Below are positions 1-8,490 of a stretch of DNA of 64,000 bases, one piece after another. This DNA comes from an uncultured Olsenella sp. (GTDB lineage: Bacteria > Actinomycetota > Coriobacteriia > Coriobacteriales > Atopobiaceae): NCBI GenBank assembly GCA_900314495.1, contig OMVJ01000009.1:1-64000 (forward strand), written 5' to 3'. Position 1 is the first letter of the stretch. Every line of letters begins with the position of its first letter. A model generated the notes under the pieces. It was given only the letters and a program-made list of their open reading frames with translations, made no database searches and was not told the DNA's origin. The translations under genes were made by a program, and so were the position numbers.

Positions 1-42
1 GAGGGGCGCCGAGTAGCGTTCTTCCAGTGGGGTCTTTTCCAT
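1..42 (-). CDS. 5' end of a gene cut by the window edge
   Basis: On the minus strand an ATG at 42 opens a frame that runs off the left edge and reads MEKTPLEERYSAPL. An AAGG-type ribosome binding site sits about 8 bases upstream. The N-terminus is faintly like adenylosuccinate lyases (ERYS near the start), but 14 residues are too few for a call. Confidence 0.35.
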   Translation of the reverse strand, partial: MEKTPLEERYSAPL

Positions 43-236
43 GGTGCCTACCTTGGTTCTGCGTTTGGAGTGCGTTTTTGTGTGCGTTTGCGCCGCCCGG
101 CAGGCTCTGGACGAGCCAGCCAACCCGCGACTCCCCTAGGGTAGCACGAGAAGGGGCTTCTCGGCCGAATTTGCATATACGGAAACGCCGAGCGAACGCG
201 ACGCACTCCGCGGCGTGCCCGGGGCCCGGGCCCTGC

Positions 237-1085
237 CTACGCCAGCAGCGTGAGGTACCAGTCCACCAGGCTGGGGCCCAGGAGCGCGACCACCCAGCAG
301 GCGCAGGCGATGGCGGGGCCGAAGGGGAAGGCGTGCGGCGGGACCTCTGCGGGGGCGTCCGCCCGGTGCGCGCGGCCTTCTTTTGCAGGCGGCTCTCCAC
401 TTGGGGCGCGCCGACGGCCGGCCAGGAGCAAGAGGCCGTGAGAGGCAAGCCCGAGCAGGCATGACAGGGCCACCACGAGCAGGCCCTGCTCCAGGCCGAA
501 GCAGAGGCCCACCACGAAGAAGAGCTTCACGTCCCCGCCGCCCAGGCTGTCGCGGCCAAGCGCGCGGTCCATGACAAGCGTGAGGAGAACCAGCGGCAGC
601 GTTATGGCCACCGCGCTGAAGAGGGATGCCAGCAGGAGCCAGGCGGCGTCGGCCGTCCCGCGCGCGCCCGCCAGCCCGATGTACGCCAGCCGGGTAACGA
701 TGGCCGCGAGGATGGTCCAGTTGGGGATGACGTAGGCCAGCAGGTCCGTAAGGGAGAGCGTGAGGAGTATGGCCGCCAGCGCCGCCATCTGCGCCAGCTC
801 CGGCGAGGGGCCGAAGCGCCAGAGCAGCGTGGCCCAGGCCAGCGCCAGGACCAGCTCGGCCGGGCCGCGCATGGCCACGCGGTGGCCGCAGACGGGGCAC
901 CGGTGGGCCAGCGGGCGCAGTGCCAGGGGACGCCCGCAGCTGGCGCAGCGGAAGGCCGCGGTCCGCATGGATGCGTCATGCACCCAGGCCCACGCGCAGC
1001 GCGAGGCGGCGGCACCGGCAACGAGGCCCATCGCCGCGGTTACAAGCGTGGCGCAAATGTTCACGAGCGAGACGGATGCGGGCAT
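237..1085 (-). CDS. Prepilin peptidase (type IV leader peptidase, A24)
   Basis: This 282-residue polytopic membrane protein should cleave, and possibly N-methylate, type IV pilin-like leader peptides at the cytoplasmic face of the membrane. Near the N-terminus are the paired cysteine motifs CASCG and CPVCG typical of the PilD N-terminal domain. The two aspartates expected of this aspartyl protease lie in SLTDLLAYVIPN and GGGDVKLF. About seven hydrophobic segments follow. The ATG at 1085 is chosen because AGAGGGGG precedes it; the frame is open to 1187 without a better site. No pilin genes lie nearby. Family call is firm; the substrate is unknown. Confidence 0.9.
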   Translation of the reverse strand: MPASVSLVNICATLVTAAMGLVAGAAASRCAWAWVHDASMRTAAFRCASCGRPLALRPLAHRCPVCGHRVAMRGPAELVLALAWATLLWRFGPSPELAQMAALAAILLTLSLTDLLAYVIPNWTILAAIVTRLAYIGLAGARGTADAAWLLLASLFSAVAITLPLVLLTLVMDRALGRDSLGGGDVKLFFVVGLCFGLEQGLLVVALSCLLGLASHGLLLLAGRRRAPSGEPPAKEGRAHRADAPAEVPPHAFPFGPAIACACWVVALLGPSLVDWYLTLLA

Positions 1086-1194
1086 GGCACCCCCTCTGAA
1101 GTGCGCAGATATGCACGAGCTACCCAAGGGGGCAAGAGCCGCCCCCCAATGGGGTGAGGGGTAGGTTAGCACTCGGTGGGAGAACATGCCGTGT

Positions 1195-1257
1195 CAATGG
1201 GGGACGTTTCTCTTTTGTCACGGCGTGCCCATGTCAAAAGGGAAACGTCCCCCATTG
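1195..1257. repeat. Long inverted repeat of the GGGGGACG family
   Basis: Arms 1195-1217 and 1235-1257 are 23 bases long and complementary except for one position, with a 17-base loop. The core GGGGGACGTTTC and the AAAAGGGAAACGTCCCCC reading of the other arm are shared with repeats at 63266 and 63511. It lies between the amylase and prepilin peptidase genes. A further fragment of the same repeat lies at 1267-1286. Confidence 0.85.
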
Positions 1258-1297
1258 TCCTGGCAGAAGGGAAACGTCCCCCTGTCTCTCCCTCCTG

Positions 1298-2752
1298 TCA
1301 TGAGACAAAAGGTGCGTCCCCCTGTCTCACGTAGACGCAGAGCTTGTCGGAGCCGCAGGCAAAGGTGGCGGTGCCGTCCTCGCCAATGACGACGGAGCGA
1401 GGCTCCCCCAGTACCGTGACCCAGCGCTCGCCGGCGTGGATCCTGCCCACGCACATGGTCTTGGAGCCGCCGTCCCTCTCGCTCAGGATGCAGGCAAGGC
1501 CAAGGTCACCGTGTTCCGGCTCGCCCTCGCGCGTCCAGCCAATGATGTCGGGCTCGTCCAGGTAGTCGCGCTGGGTGCCGTAGGCATAGCGGCGGCGCAG
1601 GTCCATGAGGAGGGGCAGCTCCGCAACGGCGGGCCCGCCCTCGTTCGGCATGCCAAACAGGTCCCCGTACGTAACGCAGGGGTAGCCGTCCTGGCGAAGC
1701 AGGATCAGCGCGTAGGCGCTGGGCTTGAACCACGGCTCCACGAAGCCGAGCAGGGCCTGGCCGGGCTGCGTGTCACGGCTGGCGACGAACGTCACCGCGT
1801 GAACGGGGTCCTTCTGCACCAGCGTGTTGTCGAGGATGCGCGAGAGGTCAATGCCGCCCTCGTTCTTGCTTGCGGCATAGAGGCGGTAGTACAGCGGCAC
1901 GTCGAAGAGCCTCATGCAGCGCTCCGAGCCAAGGTACTCCTGAAGCTCGCGCACGTCGGGCGACCAGTACTCGCCCACCGAGAAGAGCTCCCTGCCGGTG
2001 GCGCGGCGCAGGTCAGAGAGCCAGTTCAGGTAGAACTGGCGGTCCATGTGCCTTATGGCGTCCAGCCTGAAGCCGTCCAGGTTGCTGCCGTTGACGTACC
2101 ACTCGCCCCAGCGCTCCAGCTCGTCGTAGACGGGCTGGTACATGACGTCCACGACGTCACCCATGAGGTAGTCGTAGGTGCCCGTCGCCACCTGCTCCGC
2201 CCTGCCAGCCCAGCGCTTGCCGCCGAAGAGGTAGATGGAGTTGCGCTTGGTGTCCTCGTCGTAGTCCGTGCCCAGGAAGCAGTTCCAGTCCCACGCGAAG
2301 TCTGAGTACTTGCCCGCGCGGCCCGGGTACCAGAAACGCGTCCACGCCGTGATGGGGTGCTGGGACGAGACCGCCTGGTTGCGGTTGACCTGCGAGACCT
2401 CCGTGGCCTCCACGCGCTCCGTGCCGTCCGCGCCAATGCGGTGGTCCAGCACCACGTCCGCCAGGACCTCCATACCGTTGGCGTGAATGGCGTCGATTGC
2501 GGCCTGGTACTCCGCCCTCGTGCCGTACTTGGTGGCAACGGTGTCCTTCTGGTCGAACTCGCCCAGGTCATAGGTGTCGTACACGCCGTAGCCCACGTCG
2601 TTCTTGCCGGCCTGGCCCTTGTATGCCGGCGGCAGCCACACGGCCGTGATGCCCGCCTTGGCAAAGAGCTCCGCCTGGTCTGCTACACGAAGCCAATGCT
2701 GCCCGTCTGCAGGAAGGTGCCAGGAAAAGCCTTGCAGCATGGTTCCGTTCAT
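1298..2752 (-). CDS. Alpha-amylase, GH13, cytoplasmic type
   Basis: This 484-residue protein has no signal peptide and should hydrolyse alpha-1,4-glucans inside the cell. Its length and layout fit bacterial GH13 subfamily 5 enzymes. Visible motifs are region I DVVLDHR (residues 99-105), region II GFRLDAIRH with the nucleophile Asp231, and region III GEYW with the acid/base Glu261. Region IV reads FVASRDTQ (322-329), where the family normally has FVDNHDTQ; the catalytic-site Asp327 remains, but the usual Asn-His pair is replaced by Ser-Arg. The last residues are encoded by the palindromic repeat at 1301. The ATG has AAGGAG five bases upstream. Activity may be altered. Confidence 0.9.
   Translation of the reverse strand: MNGTMLQGFSWHLPADGQHWLRVADQAELFAKAGITAVWLPPAYKGQAGKNDVGYGVYDTYDLGEFDQKDTVATKYGTRAEYQAAIDAIHANGMEVLADVVLDHRIGADGTERVEATEVSQVNRNQAVSSQHPITAWTRFWYPGRAGKYSDFAWDWNCFLGTDYDEDTKRNSIYLFGGKRWAGRAEQVATGTYDYLMGDVVDVMYQPVYDELERWGEWYVNGSNLDGFRLDAIRHMDRQFYLNWLSDLRRATGRELFSVGEYWSPDVRELQEYLGSERCMRLFDVPLYYRLYAASKNEGGIDLSRILDNTLVQKDPVHAVTFVASRDTQPGQALLGFVEPWFKPSAYALILLRQDGYPCVTYGDLFGMPNEGGPAVAELPLLMDLRRRYAYGTQRDYLDEPDIIGWTREGEPEHGDLGLACILSERDGGSKTMCVGRIHAGERWVTVLGEPRSVVIGEDGTATFACGSDKLCVYVRQGDAPFVS
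1301..1329. repeat. Palindromic repeat overlapping the amylase 3' end
   Basis: The 7-base arms TGAGACA and TGTCTCA enclose AAAGGTGCGTCCCCC. The element and its flanks (1299-1330) match 10849-10880 base for base. Read on the minus strand it supplies roughly the last ten codons of the alpha-amylase; the stop codon (1298-1300) abuts it. Confidence 0.85.
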
Positions 2753-2934
2753 CTACACTCCTTGCGACGCACACAACGCGGACGCGTGGTGCTTGACATT
2801 CCACCAATAGGAATTAACCGTACCACTTAATCGACAAAAGGTAGCTAATTGACTGCAAGTGTACACCGTTCTGGAACATGGGGTGTTTTCGCAATGCAAT
2901 GGTCACGCATGGCCAAGGCACGCCCGCGCTCCCC

Positions 2935-3540
2935 CTACCGGCCCACAAGCTCGTCCAGAGTGCTGCCGTAGGCCGGCAGGAACTCCGCCATGAAGTCGCG
3001 CAGCTCCGGCAGGTCCTGCGCCATTGTCTCCAGCGAGGCGCGGGTGGTCTTCTCCGCGCTGCGGAAGTCCGCGTTGCCGGACCCGTCCTCCTCAATGCAC
3101 TTGAGCAGGGCGGAGAGCTTGTCCGCCGCCTTCACAAGGCGCAGCACGTAGGGGTCCTCCCCCTCCTCCGCCGGGCGCAGCAGACGCTGGTAGGTGGGGC
3201 GCAGGTCCTGCGGCAGGGAGGCAAGCAGCTGGTCTATGGCGGAGTCCTCCACCTCCGCGTAGGCGTGCTGCGTGCGGCCCGAGTAGTACTTGACGGGGGT
3301 GGGCAGGTCCCCGGTAATGATCTCTGGCGCGTCGTGGTACAGGCCCAGCACGGCCGCGCGGTCCGCGTCCAGCTGGCGGCCGTAGCGCACGTTGCCAATC
3401 TCGCACAGGGCATGCGCGATCATGGCCACGCCCAGGGAGTGCTCCGCTATGTTCTCGGGCTGGGTGTTGCGCATGAGCGCCCAGCGCTCTATGTAGCGCA
3501 TCCTGAAGACGATTGCGAAGAAGTTTGATTCTCTCAACAA
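2935..3540 (-). CDS. yfbR: 5'-deoxynucleotidase, YfbR-like HD protein
   Basis: This protein of about 201 residues matches E. coli YfbR (199 residues) in length and layout. It begins LLRESNFFAIVFRMRYI and has the HD metal-site motifs EHSL and YHDAPEIITGDLPTPVKYY. YfbR dephosphorylates deoxynucleoside 5'-monophosphates in the cytosol. No ATG fits: GGAGG at 3547-3551 lies right against a GTG, so the TTG at 3540 (six bases on) is taken as the start. The open frame reaches 3738, but the extra part does not resemble the family. Confidence 0.88.
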   Translation of the reverse strand: MLRESNFFAIVFRMRYIERWALMRNTQPENIAEHSLGVAMIAHALCEIGNVRYGRQLDADRAAVLGLYHDAPEIITGDLPTPVKYYSGRTQHAYAEVEDSAIDQLLASLPQDLRPTYQRLLRPAEEGEDPYVLRLVKAADKLSALLKCIEEDGSGNADFRSAEKTTRASLETMAQDLPELRDFMAEFLPAYGSTLDELVGR

Positions 3541-3719
3541 GTTCACCCTCCAAAGTCCGCAGGCGGCAAGAAACCAACCGTCTGCAGGTCGTGCGCCAAA
3601 AACATTCATGAAAAGCACGTTAATTGAGCCATTTTGAGCAAAGCTCGCTTTATGATGCAGGTTAACGCAATCTATATGCACTCTGCCTGCACGCATCAAG
3701 TTGATTGGAGAGTTTGCGC

Positions 3720-3962
3720 ATGCGCAAGAAGACGGCATTCGAGGGCAAGAACCACATCTACGACACGGAGAAGGCCAACGAGCTCAAGCACCGCACCGTC
3801 GGCGAGTTCGGCGACCCCGCTGGCTACGAGGAGACCCTGTACCAGACGCGCGGCGGCCTGTACTTTGCCTACGGCATCGGCGGCGCCGAGTCTCCGTACG
3901 GCACGGAGGGCGACATCAAGCCCCTCACCGCAGAAGAGGCCGAGGCCGACACCTGGGAGTAG
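3720..3962 (+). CDS. Small acidic protein of unknown function
   Basis: This encodes 80 residues beginning MRKKTAFEGKNHIYDTEKAN and ending in an acidic tail (LTAEEAEADTWE). There is no membrane segment, signal peptide or cysteine. The ATG at 3720 follows TTGGAGAG at a good distance, and a strong terminator lies 24 bases past the stop, so it appears to be a genuine monocistronic gene. It is divergent from the YfbR gene. I do not recognise the family. Confidence 0.7.
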   Translation: MRKKTAFEGKNHIYDTEKANELKHRTVGEFGDPAGYEETLYQTRGGLYFAYGIGGAESPYGTEGDIKPLTAEEAEADTWE

Positions 3963-3986
3963 GACTTCCAAACTGCGGCAACCCTA

Positions 3987-4020
3987 GGGGCCGGGGAGCA
4001 CGTCTCCCCGGCCCCCTTGC
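3987..4020 (+). terminator. Intrinsic terminator after the small gene
   Basis: GGGGCCGGGGAG (3987-3998) pairs perfectly with CTCCCCGGCCCC (4004-4015) over a 5-base loop. Confidence 0.8.
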
Positions 4021-4135
4021 GTAAAGCGGTATCCTGTGCAGGTACGAACCGGGGGCGGCAGCCGCCAGCCCCGCACCAGCAGCGCACGAGAGCCGCGCCA
4101 CGACGGCGCGCCACCCACCACCGAAAGCTACCAAC

Positions 4136-5134
4136 ATGGACCTTGCCCAGGCACTTGAACAAGCGAACGCCTACACGCTACCCGGCTTCCTCACCACCGA
4201 CGCGGCCCTGACGTCGGAGCGCGAGAAGAACGAGCAGGCCATAGCCCTGCTGATGGACGAGTGGTGGAAGGCGCCGCTTGGCAAGGAGCCCTTCCCCTTC
4301 AGCCTGGTGCTGGGCCTGGCGGACCGCAACCGCGAGGTGTGCGACGAGTACGGAACGGAGCGGTTGGACGGCGTCGCGGGTACCAGCCTTTCCCGCCGCC
4401 TCTCTGACGACGACCTGGTGGCCGGCGTGGCCGCCCTGCAGCACCGCAGCCCGGAGGAGGTTCGCCGTGTGGCGGGGCCGGGCCTCAACGACCTGGGCGT
4501 GGCCTACGTGGAGGCCCCCGTCTCCGGCATGATCTGCGGCATTGACCTTGAGACCACGGAGCGCTACCCGGACCGCGGCTACATCATCAACGTTGGAATG
4601 GAGTTCGTGCGCCTGGCGCCCAAGGGGCGCGCGGAGCGCGGCTACGCCCAGTACTGCGGCATTCCCCGCATGTACGAGCAAAAGGGCGTGCCGCTTTCCC
4701 GCGTGCACCACATTACCTGGGCGGACCTGAAGGGCAAGAGGCCCTTCCGAGAGAACCGCAAGCTGCAGGAGGCCCTGCTGACGGCCCTGCAGACCTTCCC
4801 CTTCATGGCGCACAACGCAGCCTTCGAGGACTCCTGGCTCATGCTGAACCTGGACGGCTACGCGGAGGGGCGCAAGGCCGGCCGCATCATCCCCATTGAC
4901 ACGCGCGACATCTGCCGCCGCATAGACCCAGACTACCGCACCCTGCCACACGACTCCCGCCCCGGCGCCCTGGAGAACTGGGCCCGCCGGCGCGGCACGC
5001 TGAAGGCGGACGAGAAGGAGCGGCACCTGGGCCTGGAGGACGTGGACCTCATGTTCCGCACCGTGGAAGCGGAGTTCGCGGAGAGGAACATGTTCGCGGA
5101 GGCCGGCGCCAAGGAGACCAAGCGCGGCAAGTAA
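4136..5134 (+). CDS. DnaQ-like 3'-5' exonuclease (DEDDh)
   Basis: This 332-residue protein has an N-terminal part of about 130 residues without a recognised domain, then a DEDDh exonuclease fold. Exo I is GIDLETTE, Exo II is AHNAAFEDSW and Exo III is HLGLEDVD, giving the acidic metal ligands and catalytic histidine. It likely trims DNA or RNA 3' ends in repair or RNA processing; substrate cannot be told from sequence. It stands alone, ends at a strong hairpin, and has only a weak Shine-Dalgarno (GAAAG) before the ATG. Confidence 0.82.
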   Translation: MDLAQALEQANAYTLPGFLTTDAALTSEREKNEQAIALLMDEWWKAPLGKEPFPFSLVLGLADRNREVCDEYGTERLDGVAGTSLSRRLSDDDLVAGVAALQHRSPEEVRRVAGPGLNDLGVAYVEAPVSGMICGIDLETTERYPDRGYIINVGMEFVRLAPKGRAERGYAQYCGIPRMYEQKGVPLSRVHHITWADLKGKRPFRENRKLQEALLTALQTFPFMAHNAAFEDSWLMLNLDGYAEGRKAGRIIPIDTRDICRRIDPDYRTLPHDSRPGALENWARRRGTLKADEKERHLGLEDVDLMFRTVEAEFAERNMFAEAGAKETKRGK

Positions 5135-5152
5135 ATAGCCGCAAGCTACGAA

Positions 5153-5192
5153 CAAGGGGCACTCGCGCCACCACCGCGCGAGTGCCCCCTTG
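5153..5192. terminator. Bidirectional terminator
   Basis: Thirteen-base perfect arms at 5156-5168 and 5176-5188 (GGGGCACTCGCGC and complement) are flanked by AA and TT. It separates two convergent genes. Confidence 0.85.
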
Positions 5193-5254
5193 GCAAACGC
5201 ATGCACCTGTGTGAGACGCCCCCATGCGAGACCTGCCGCCCGGCGCCTTGCCGC

Positions 5255-6211
5255 CTACGCGGCGCGCAGGTTCGAGCCCTCCGTCACGCCGGCGTCCTGG
5301 GAGTGGACCAGCTGGAAGCGGGGACGCGGGGACTCCGGCTGCGGGGCCCTGCCGCCGGCCTTGCGGCTGCCGACCAGCTCGCAGGCGAGGGCGCCACCCA
5401 GCACCAGCGCGGCGCCCAGGATGCGGCCGGGGCCCAGGGGCTCCCCCAGCACCAGGGCGGACATGACCACGGAGCTCAGGGGCTCAAGGTAGCCAAGCAC
5501 GGAGACCGACTGGACGTTGAGCTGGGCGATGGACGTGAAGTAGAGGTAGCAGCCGATGCCGGTGTTGACTATGCCCAGCATGAGGATGGCGGGCACGAAG
5601 GAGAGCTGGATGGGCTGCAGGCCGCCCACGACCAGGGTGTAGACGGCAACCACGGCGAAACTGGCCACCAGCTGGATGGTGGAGGCCTCCAGGCCCTTGA
5701 CGTCGGGCGAGGCCTTGCCGGCAATGACCATGACGGCATAGAAGGCAGCCGCACCGAGACCGCAGAGCACGCCCTCCAAGGAGGCGGCGCCGCTCATGCC
5801 CTGGGAGACAACCAGGAAGGCGCCCAGAACCACGGCACCGAAGCAGGCCAGCTTGGCGGCACCAAGACGCTCGTGCAGAAGGACCGGCGCCAGGGCCATG
5901 ACGATGACGGGGCCCAGGTAGTACAGGAGCGTGGAGGTGCCCACGCCTATGACCTGGTAGGCCCTGAAGAGGAAGATCCAGCTGATGCCGAGGGCCGCGC
6001 CGGAGACGAAGAGGGCCGCGGACTGCTTGATGTGCTTCCTGCCCACCAGCTCCTGGCGGGAGAGGAGCAGCACGGCCACCAAGAGGGCGGCGCCCAGGAA
6101 GGTGCGGAGCAGCACCGTCTGGTAGCTGGGCAGCAGAATCTGGCTGGCAACGATGCCGTTGGAGCCAAAGAGCAGGAGCGACGCTATGTACTTTGCCTGA
6201 GACTTGGACAT
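5255..6211 (-). CDS. EamA/DMT-family transporter
   Basis: This 318-residue membrane protein has ten hydrophobic segments in two EamA repeats. The segment GYLEPLSSVVMSALVLGEPL is typical of the second repeat. Members export or import amino acids, nucleotides or sugars across the cytoplasmic membrane; the substrate here is unknown. The ATG at 6211 is preceded by GGAGGG. It is divergent from a LysR-type gene, the usual layout for a regulator controlling its neighbour transporter. Confidence 0.88.
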   Translation of the reverse strand: MSKSQAKYIASLLLFGSNGIVASQILLPSYQTVLLRTFLGAALLVAVLLLSRQELVGRKHIKQSAALFVSGAALGISWIFLFRAYQVIGVGTSTLLYYLGPVIVMALAPVLLHERLGAAKLACFGAVVLGAFLVVSQGMSGAASLEGVLCGLGAAAFYAVMVIAGKASPDVKGLEASTIQLVASFAVVAVYTLVVGGLQPIQLSFVPAILMLGIVNTGIGCYLYFTSIAQLNVQSVSVLGYLEPLSSVVMSALVLGEPLGPGRILGAALVLGGALACELVGSRKAGGRAPQPESPRPRFQLVHSQDAGVTEGSNLRAA

Positions 6212-6263
6212 TGGAGCCCTCCAGCTTGCCCGTGTCACGCACTTCCTTACTTTCTGCTAATAG

Positions 6264-6289
6264 TTTCTCACGCGTTACTACTTGAGAAA
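6264..6289. promoter_or_regulatory. Dyad in the EamA/LysR divergent region
   Basis: TTTCTCA (6264-6270) and TGAGAAA (6283-6289) form an inverted repeat with a 12-base spacer, midway between the divergent starts. A TATGAT hexamer at 6312-6317 could be the -10 of the LysR gene. A LysR-binding role is inferred. Confidence 0.45.
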
Positions 6290-6354
6290 AGCGCGAGTTA
6301 GGCAAGTGTCGTATGATGATTTCGCATGCATAGGCGAGACACCGGAGAAGCACC

Positions 6355-7245
6355 ATGGAGCCAAACATACTCAAGTACCAGGCCTTCGTGGAGACCGCCC
6401 GCCTGGGCAGCCTCTCCGCCGCGGCGGACATGCTGGGCTACTCGCAGTCCGGCGTGAGCCGCATGGTCGGCGACCTTGAGCGCGAGTGGGACGTCCGACT
6501 CTTCCAGCGCGGGCGCAAGGGAATCTTGCTCACGCCGGACGGCGAGCGCATCCTGCCCCTGGCGCAGGAGCTGTGCGGCACCTTCCACAACCTGGAGGAG
6601 CGCGTCGGGGAGGTGCGCGGGCTGGAGACGGGCTCCGTGCGCATTGGCACCTTCTCGTCCATCACCACCTACGTGCTGCCCCAGGCCCTGGGCCGGCTGC
6701 AGCAGCGCCACCCCTACATAAACTACGAGCTCCTGCTGGGCGACTGGGGAGAGATCACCCGCTGGGTCAGCTCCGGCAGGGTGGACGTGGGCTTCATGCC
6801 CTTTGACCCAAAGGCCGGCCTGACGGCCATCCCCCTGCTGCGGGACGAGCTGGTGGCCGTGATGCCGGAGGGGCACCAGCTTGCCGAGAAGAGCCGCATA
6901 ACCCTAGAGGAGCTTGCGGGCGAGCCCTTCCTCATGCTGGAGCGGGGAACCGAGGGCCTGGTGCCCAAGCTCTTCAGCACGGCGGGCCTCTCCCCCGACG
7001 TGTGGATTCGCACCTGGGACGACTACGCCATCATGGCGCTGGCAGAGGCGGGGCTGGGCGTAAGCGTCCTGCCCGCCCTCATCCTTTCCCGCTGCCCGTT
7101 CAAGATCGTGCAGCGGCCGCTGGAGCCCCGCCGCTGGCGCACCATATATGCCGTGTACAAGAGCCGGGACGCGCTCTCACGCGCGTCCCGGGAGTTCCTT
7201 GAGGTTGTGACCCGCGGCGGCGGGCTGGACGGGGCGGAGCTGTAG
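6355..7245 (+). CDS. LysR-family transcriptional regulator
   Basis: This encodes 296 residues. The winged helix-turn-helix occupies about residues 1-65 (KYQAFVETARLGSLSAAADM and SQSGVSRMVGDLE), followed by a periplasmic-binding-like effector domain with RIGTFSSI and a late GLGVSVLPAL motif. The ATG follows GGAGAAGCACC. It is divergently paired with the EamA transporter, which it probably regulates. The effector is unknown. Confidence 0.92.
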   Translation: MEPNILKYQAFVETARLGSLSAAADMLGYSQSGVSRMVGDLEREWDVRLFQRGRKGILLTPDGERILPLAQELCGTFHNLEERVGEVRGLETGSVRIGTFSSITTYVLPQALGRLQQRHPYINYELLLGDWGEITRWVSSGRVDVGFMPFDPKAGLTAIPLLRDELVAVMPEGHQLAEKSRITLEELAGEPFLMLERGTEGLVPKLFSTAGLSPDVWIRTWDDYAIMALAEAGLGVSVLPALILSRCPFKIVQRPLEPRRWRTIYAVYKSRDALSRASREFLEVVTRGGGLDGAEL

Positions 7246-7289
7246 GAGCGGCAACCAGCGCCAGGGCCCCAGGCACGCTCCGCCGGCAG

Positions 7290-7913
7290 CTAGTCCTGGC
7301 CGATGTCCTCAATCCGCACGCAGAACTTCACCCACTCCTGCCGTAGCTCCCAGACGCCGGCCTGGATGTAGCGGTCCGGGCAGTTTTCCGCGGAGGTGAA
7401 GAGCTTCTGCCAGCTGTCCTGCACCTTGCGCTTCTGCACGGGGTAGAAGGGGGTGGAGAAGAGGTCCGCCGGCTGCCTCACGCCAATGCGGTCCAGCTCC
7501 TTCTGGAAGGCGCGCTCGTCCTCCCGCGAGTCACCCACGTAGTGCAGGTTGAGGATCTTGTTCCAGACGCGCAGGTCGAAGAGGACGCACTTGTCGCGCG
7601 GCACCTCCAGCATGAGGGAGTAGCCTCCCGGTGCGGGGTAGGAGTAGTCCTGGCTGCGGTACAGCCAGATGGCGGAGTCCGCACCCTCCGGCTTGGGCAC
7701 CCGCTGCTGGGCCCACTGCGTGAAGAAGGAGTAGGCCGTCTTGAAGGACCAGGCCACCTCGCCGTACTTGGCGTCTATGTACTCGCGCTTGACCATGCTC
7801 ACGCCGTCGCGGCGGATGGTGTCCACCACAACGGGCGCCTGCGCCGTCCACAGCTGTATCGTCTGGCCGTCCGCGGCCGCGGCGGTGGCCGGAATTCCCT
7901 CTTCGCTACTCAT
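7290..7913 (-). CDS. DUF3841 protein, downstream copy
   Basis: This 207-residue soluble protein has the DUF3841 layout: an N-terminal IQLWTAQAP segment, then YSLMLEVPRDKCVLFDLRVW, and a late DSWQKLF. It belongs to the same family as the gene just upstream, but the two are clearly diverged. Its ATG lies inside the upstream gene's last codons (ATGAGTAG), so translation is coupled. Function of the family is unknown. Confidence 0.75.
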   Translation of the reverse strand: MSSEEGIPATAAAADGQTIQLWTAQAPVVVDTIRRDGVSMVKREYIDAKYGEVAWSFKTAYSFFTQWAQQRVPKPEGADSAIWLYRSQDYSYPAPGGYSLMLEVPRDKCVLFDLRVWNKILNLHYVGDSREDERAFQKELDRIGVRQPADLFSTPFYPVQKRKVQDSWQKLFTSAENCPDRYIQAGVWELRQEWVKFCVRIEDIGQD

Positions 7914-8490
7914 CTTCCGCTCCAAACTGCGCATCCACAACCCACTCCGGTAGGATCTCCCAGCAAATGCCCACGTTCTTGCGCATGTCCTCGTTGGGCT
8001 GGAACACCCGCTCCCAGCTGCGGGTTATCTTGGCCTTCACGTCTGGGTGGAAGTTGCCGGCGTGGCCCATGGTGATGGCCGTCTCGTTGGCAATGCCGCG
8101 ACGCTCCAGGTCCCGCTGGTGGGCGGCCTCGTCCGCGGGGTCCTTGGGAACGTAGAAGTAGTTCACCCGGTAGCCCCACTTGTCGTAGTCCAGTATGAAG
8201 ACCTCTTCCCGCGGAATGTCCAGCGTGAGGGATACGGTGCCCTCCACGCGGCCCAGCTTCTGCTCCTCCGTGAGCGCCAGCCATATGGGGAACTCGGCTC
8301 CCTGCGGGACCACCATGCCGCGACGCTTGCAGCCCTCTGCCAGCCAGCGGTAGAGGCTCACGTAGTAGTCTGTGATGGTGTCGTTCTTGCTGCGCACGTA
8401 CTCCTCCAGGCACACGTAGCGCCCGTCTCGCTGCAGCTCTTCGTACATGATTGCGGCTTGCCGGGTGTACACCCGCAGCGTCTCGCCCAT
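7906..8490 (-). CDS. DUF3841 protein, upstream copy
   Basis: This 194-residue protein begins MGETLRVYTRQAAIMYEELQ and contains VSLTLDIPREEVFILDYDKW and a late SWERVFQ, matching the segments of the downstream paralogue. The ATG at 8490 is selected on family similarity; the ribosome site is poor (GGAATGCC) and the frame is open to 8676. It overlaps the next gene by 8 bases. A TATGAT hexamer at 8574-8569 could be its -10. Function unknown. Confidence 0.75.
   Translation of the reverse strand: MGETLRVYTRQAAIMYEELQRDGRYVCLEEYVRSKNDTITDYYVSLYRWLAEGCKRRGMVVPQGAEFPIWLALTEEQKLGRVEGTVSLTLDIPREEVFILDYDKWGYRVNYFYVPKDPADEAAHQRDLERRGIANETAITMGHAGNFHPDVKAKITRSWERVFQPNEDMRKNVGICWEILPEWVVDAQFGAEDE

Noticed and set aside
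5201-6301. Long plus-strand open frame antisense to the EamA gene (366 codons)
   Set aside because: It is a GC-driven shadow of the real gene, with low-complexity Gly/Ala/His/Asp composition, and no family resemblance.
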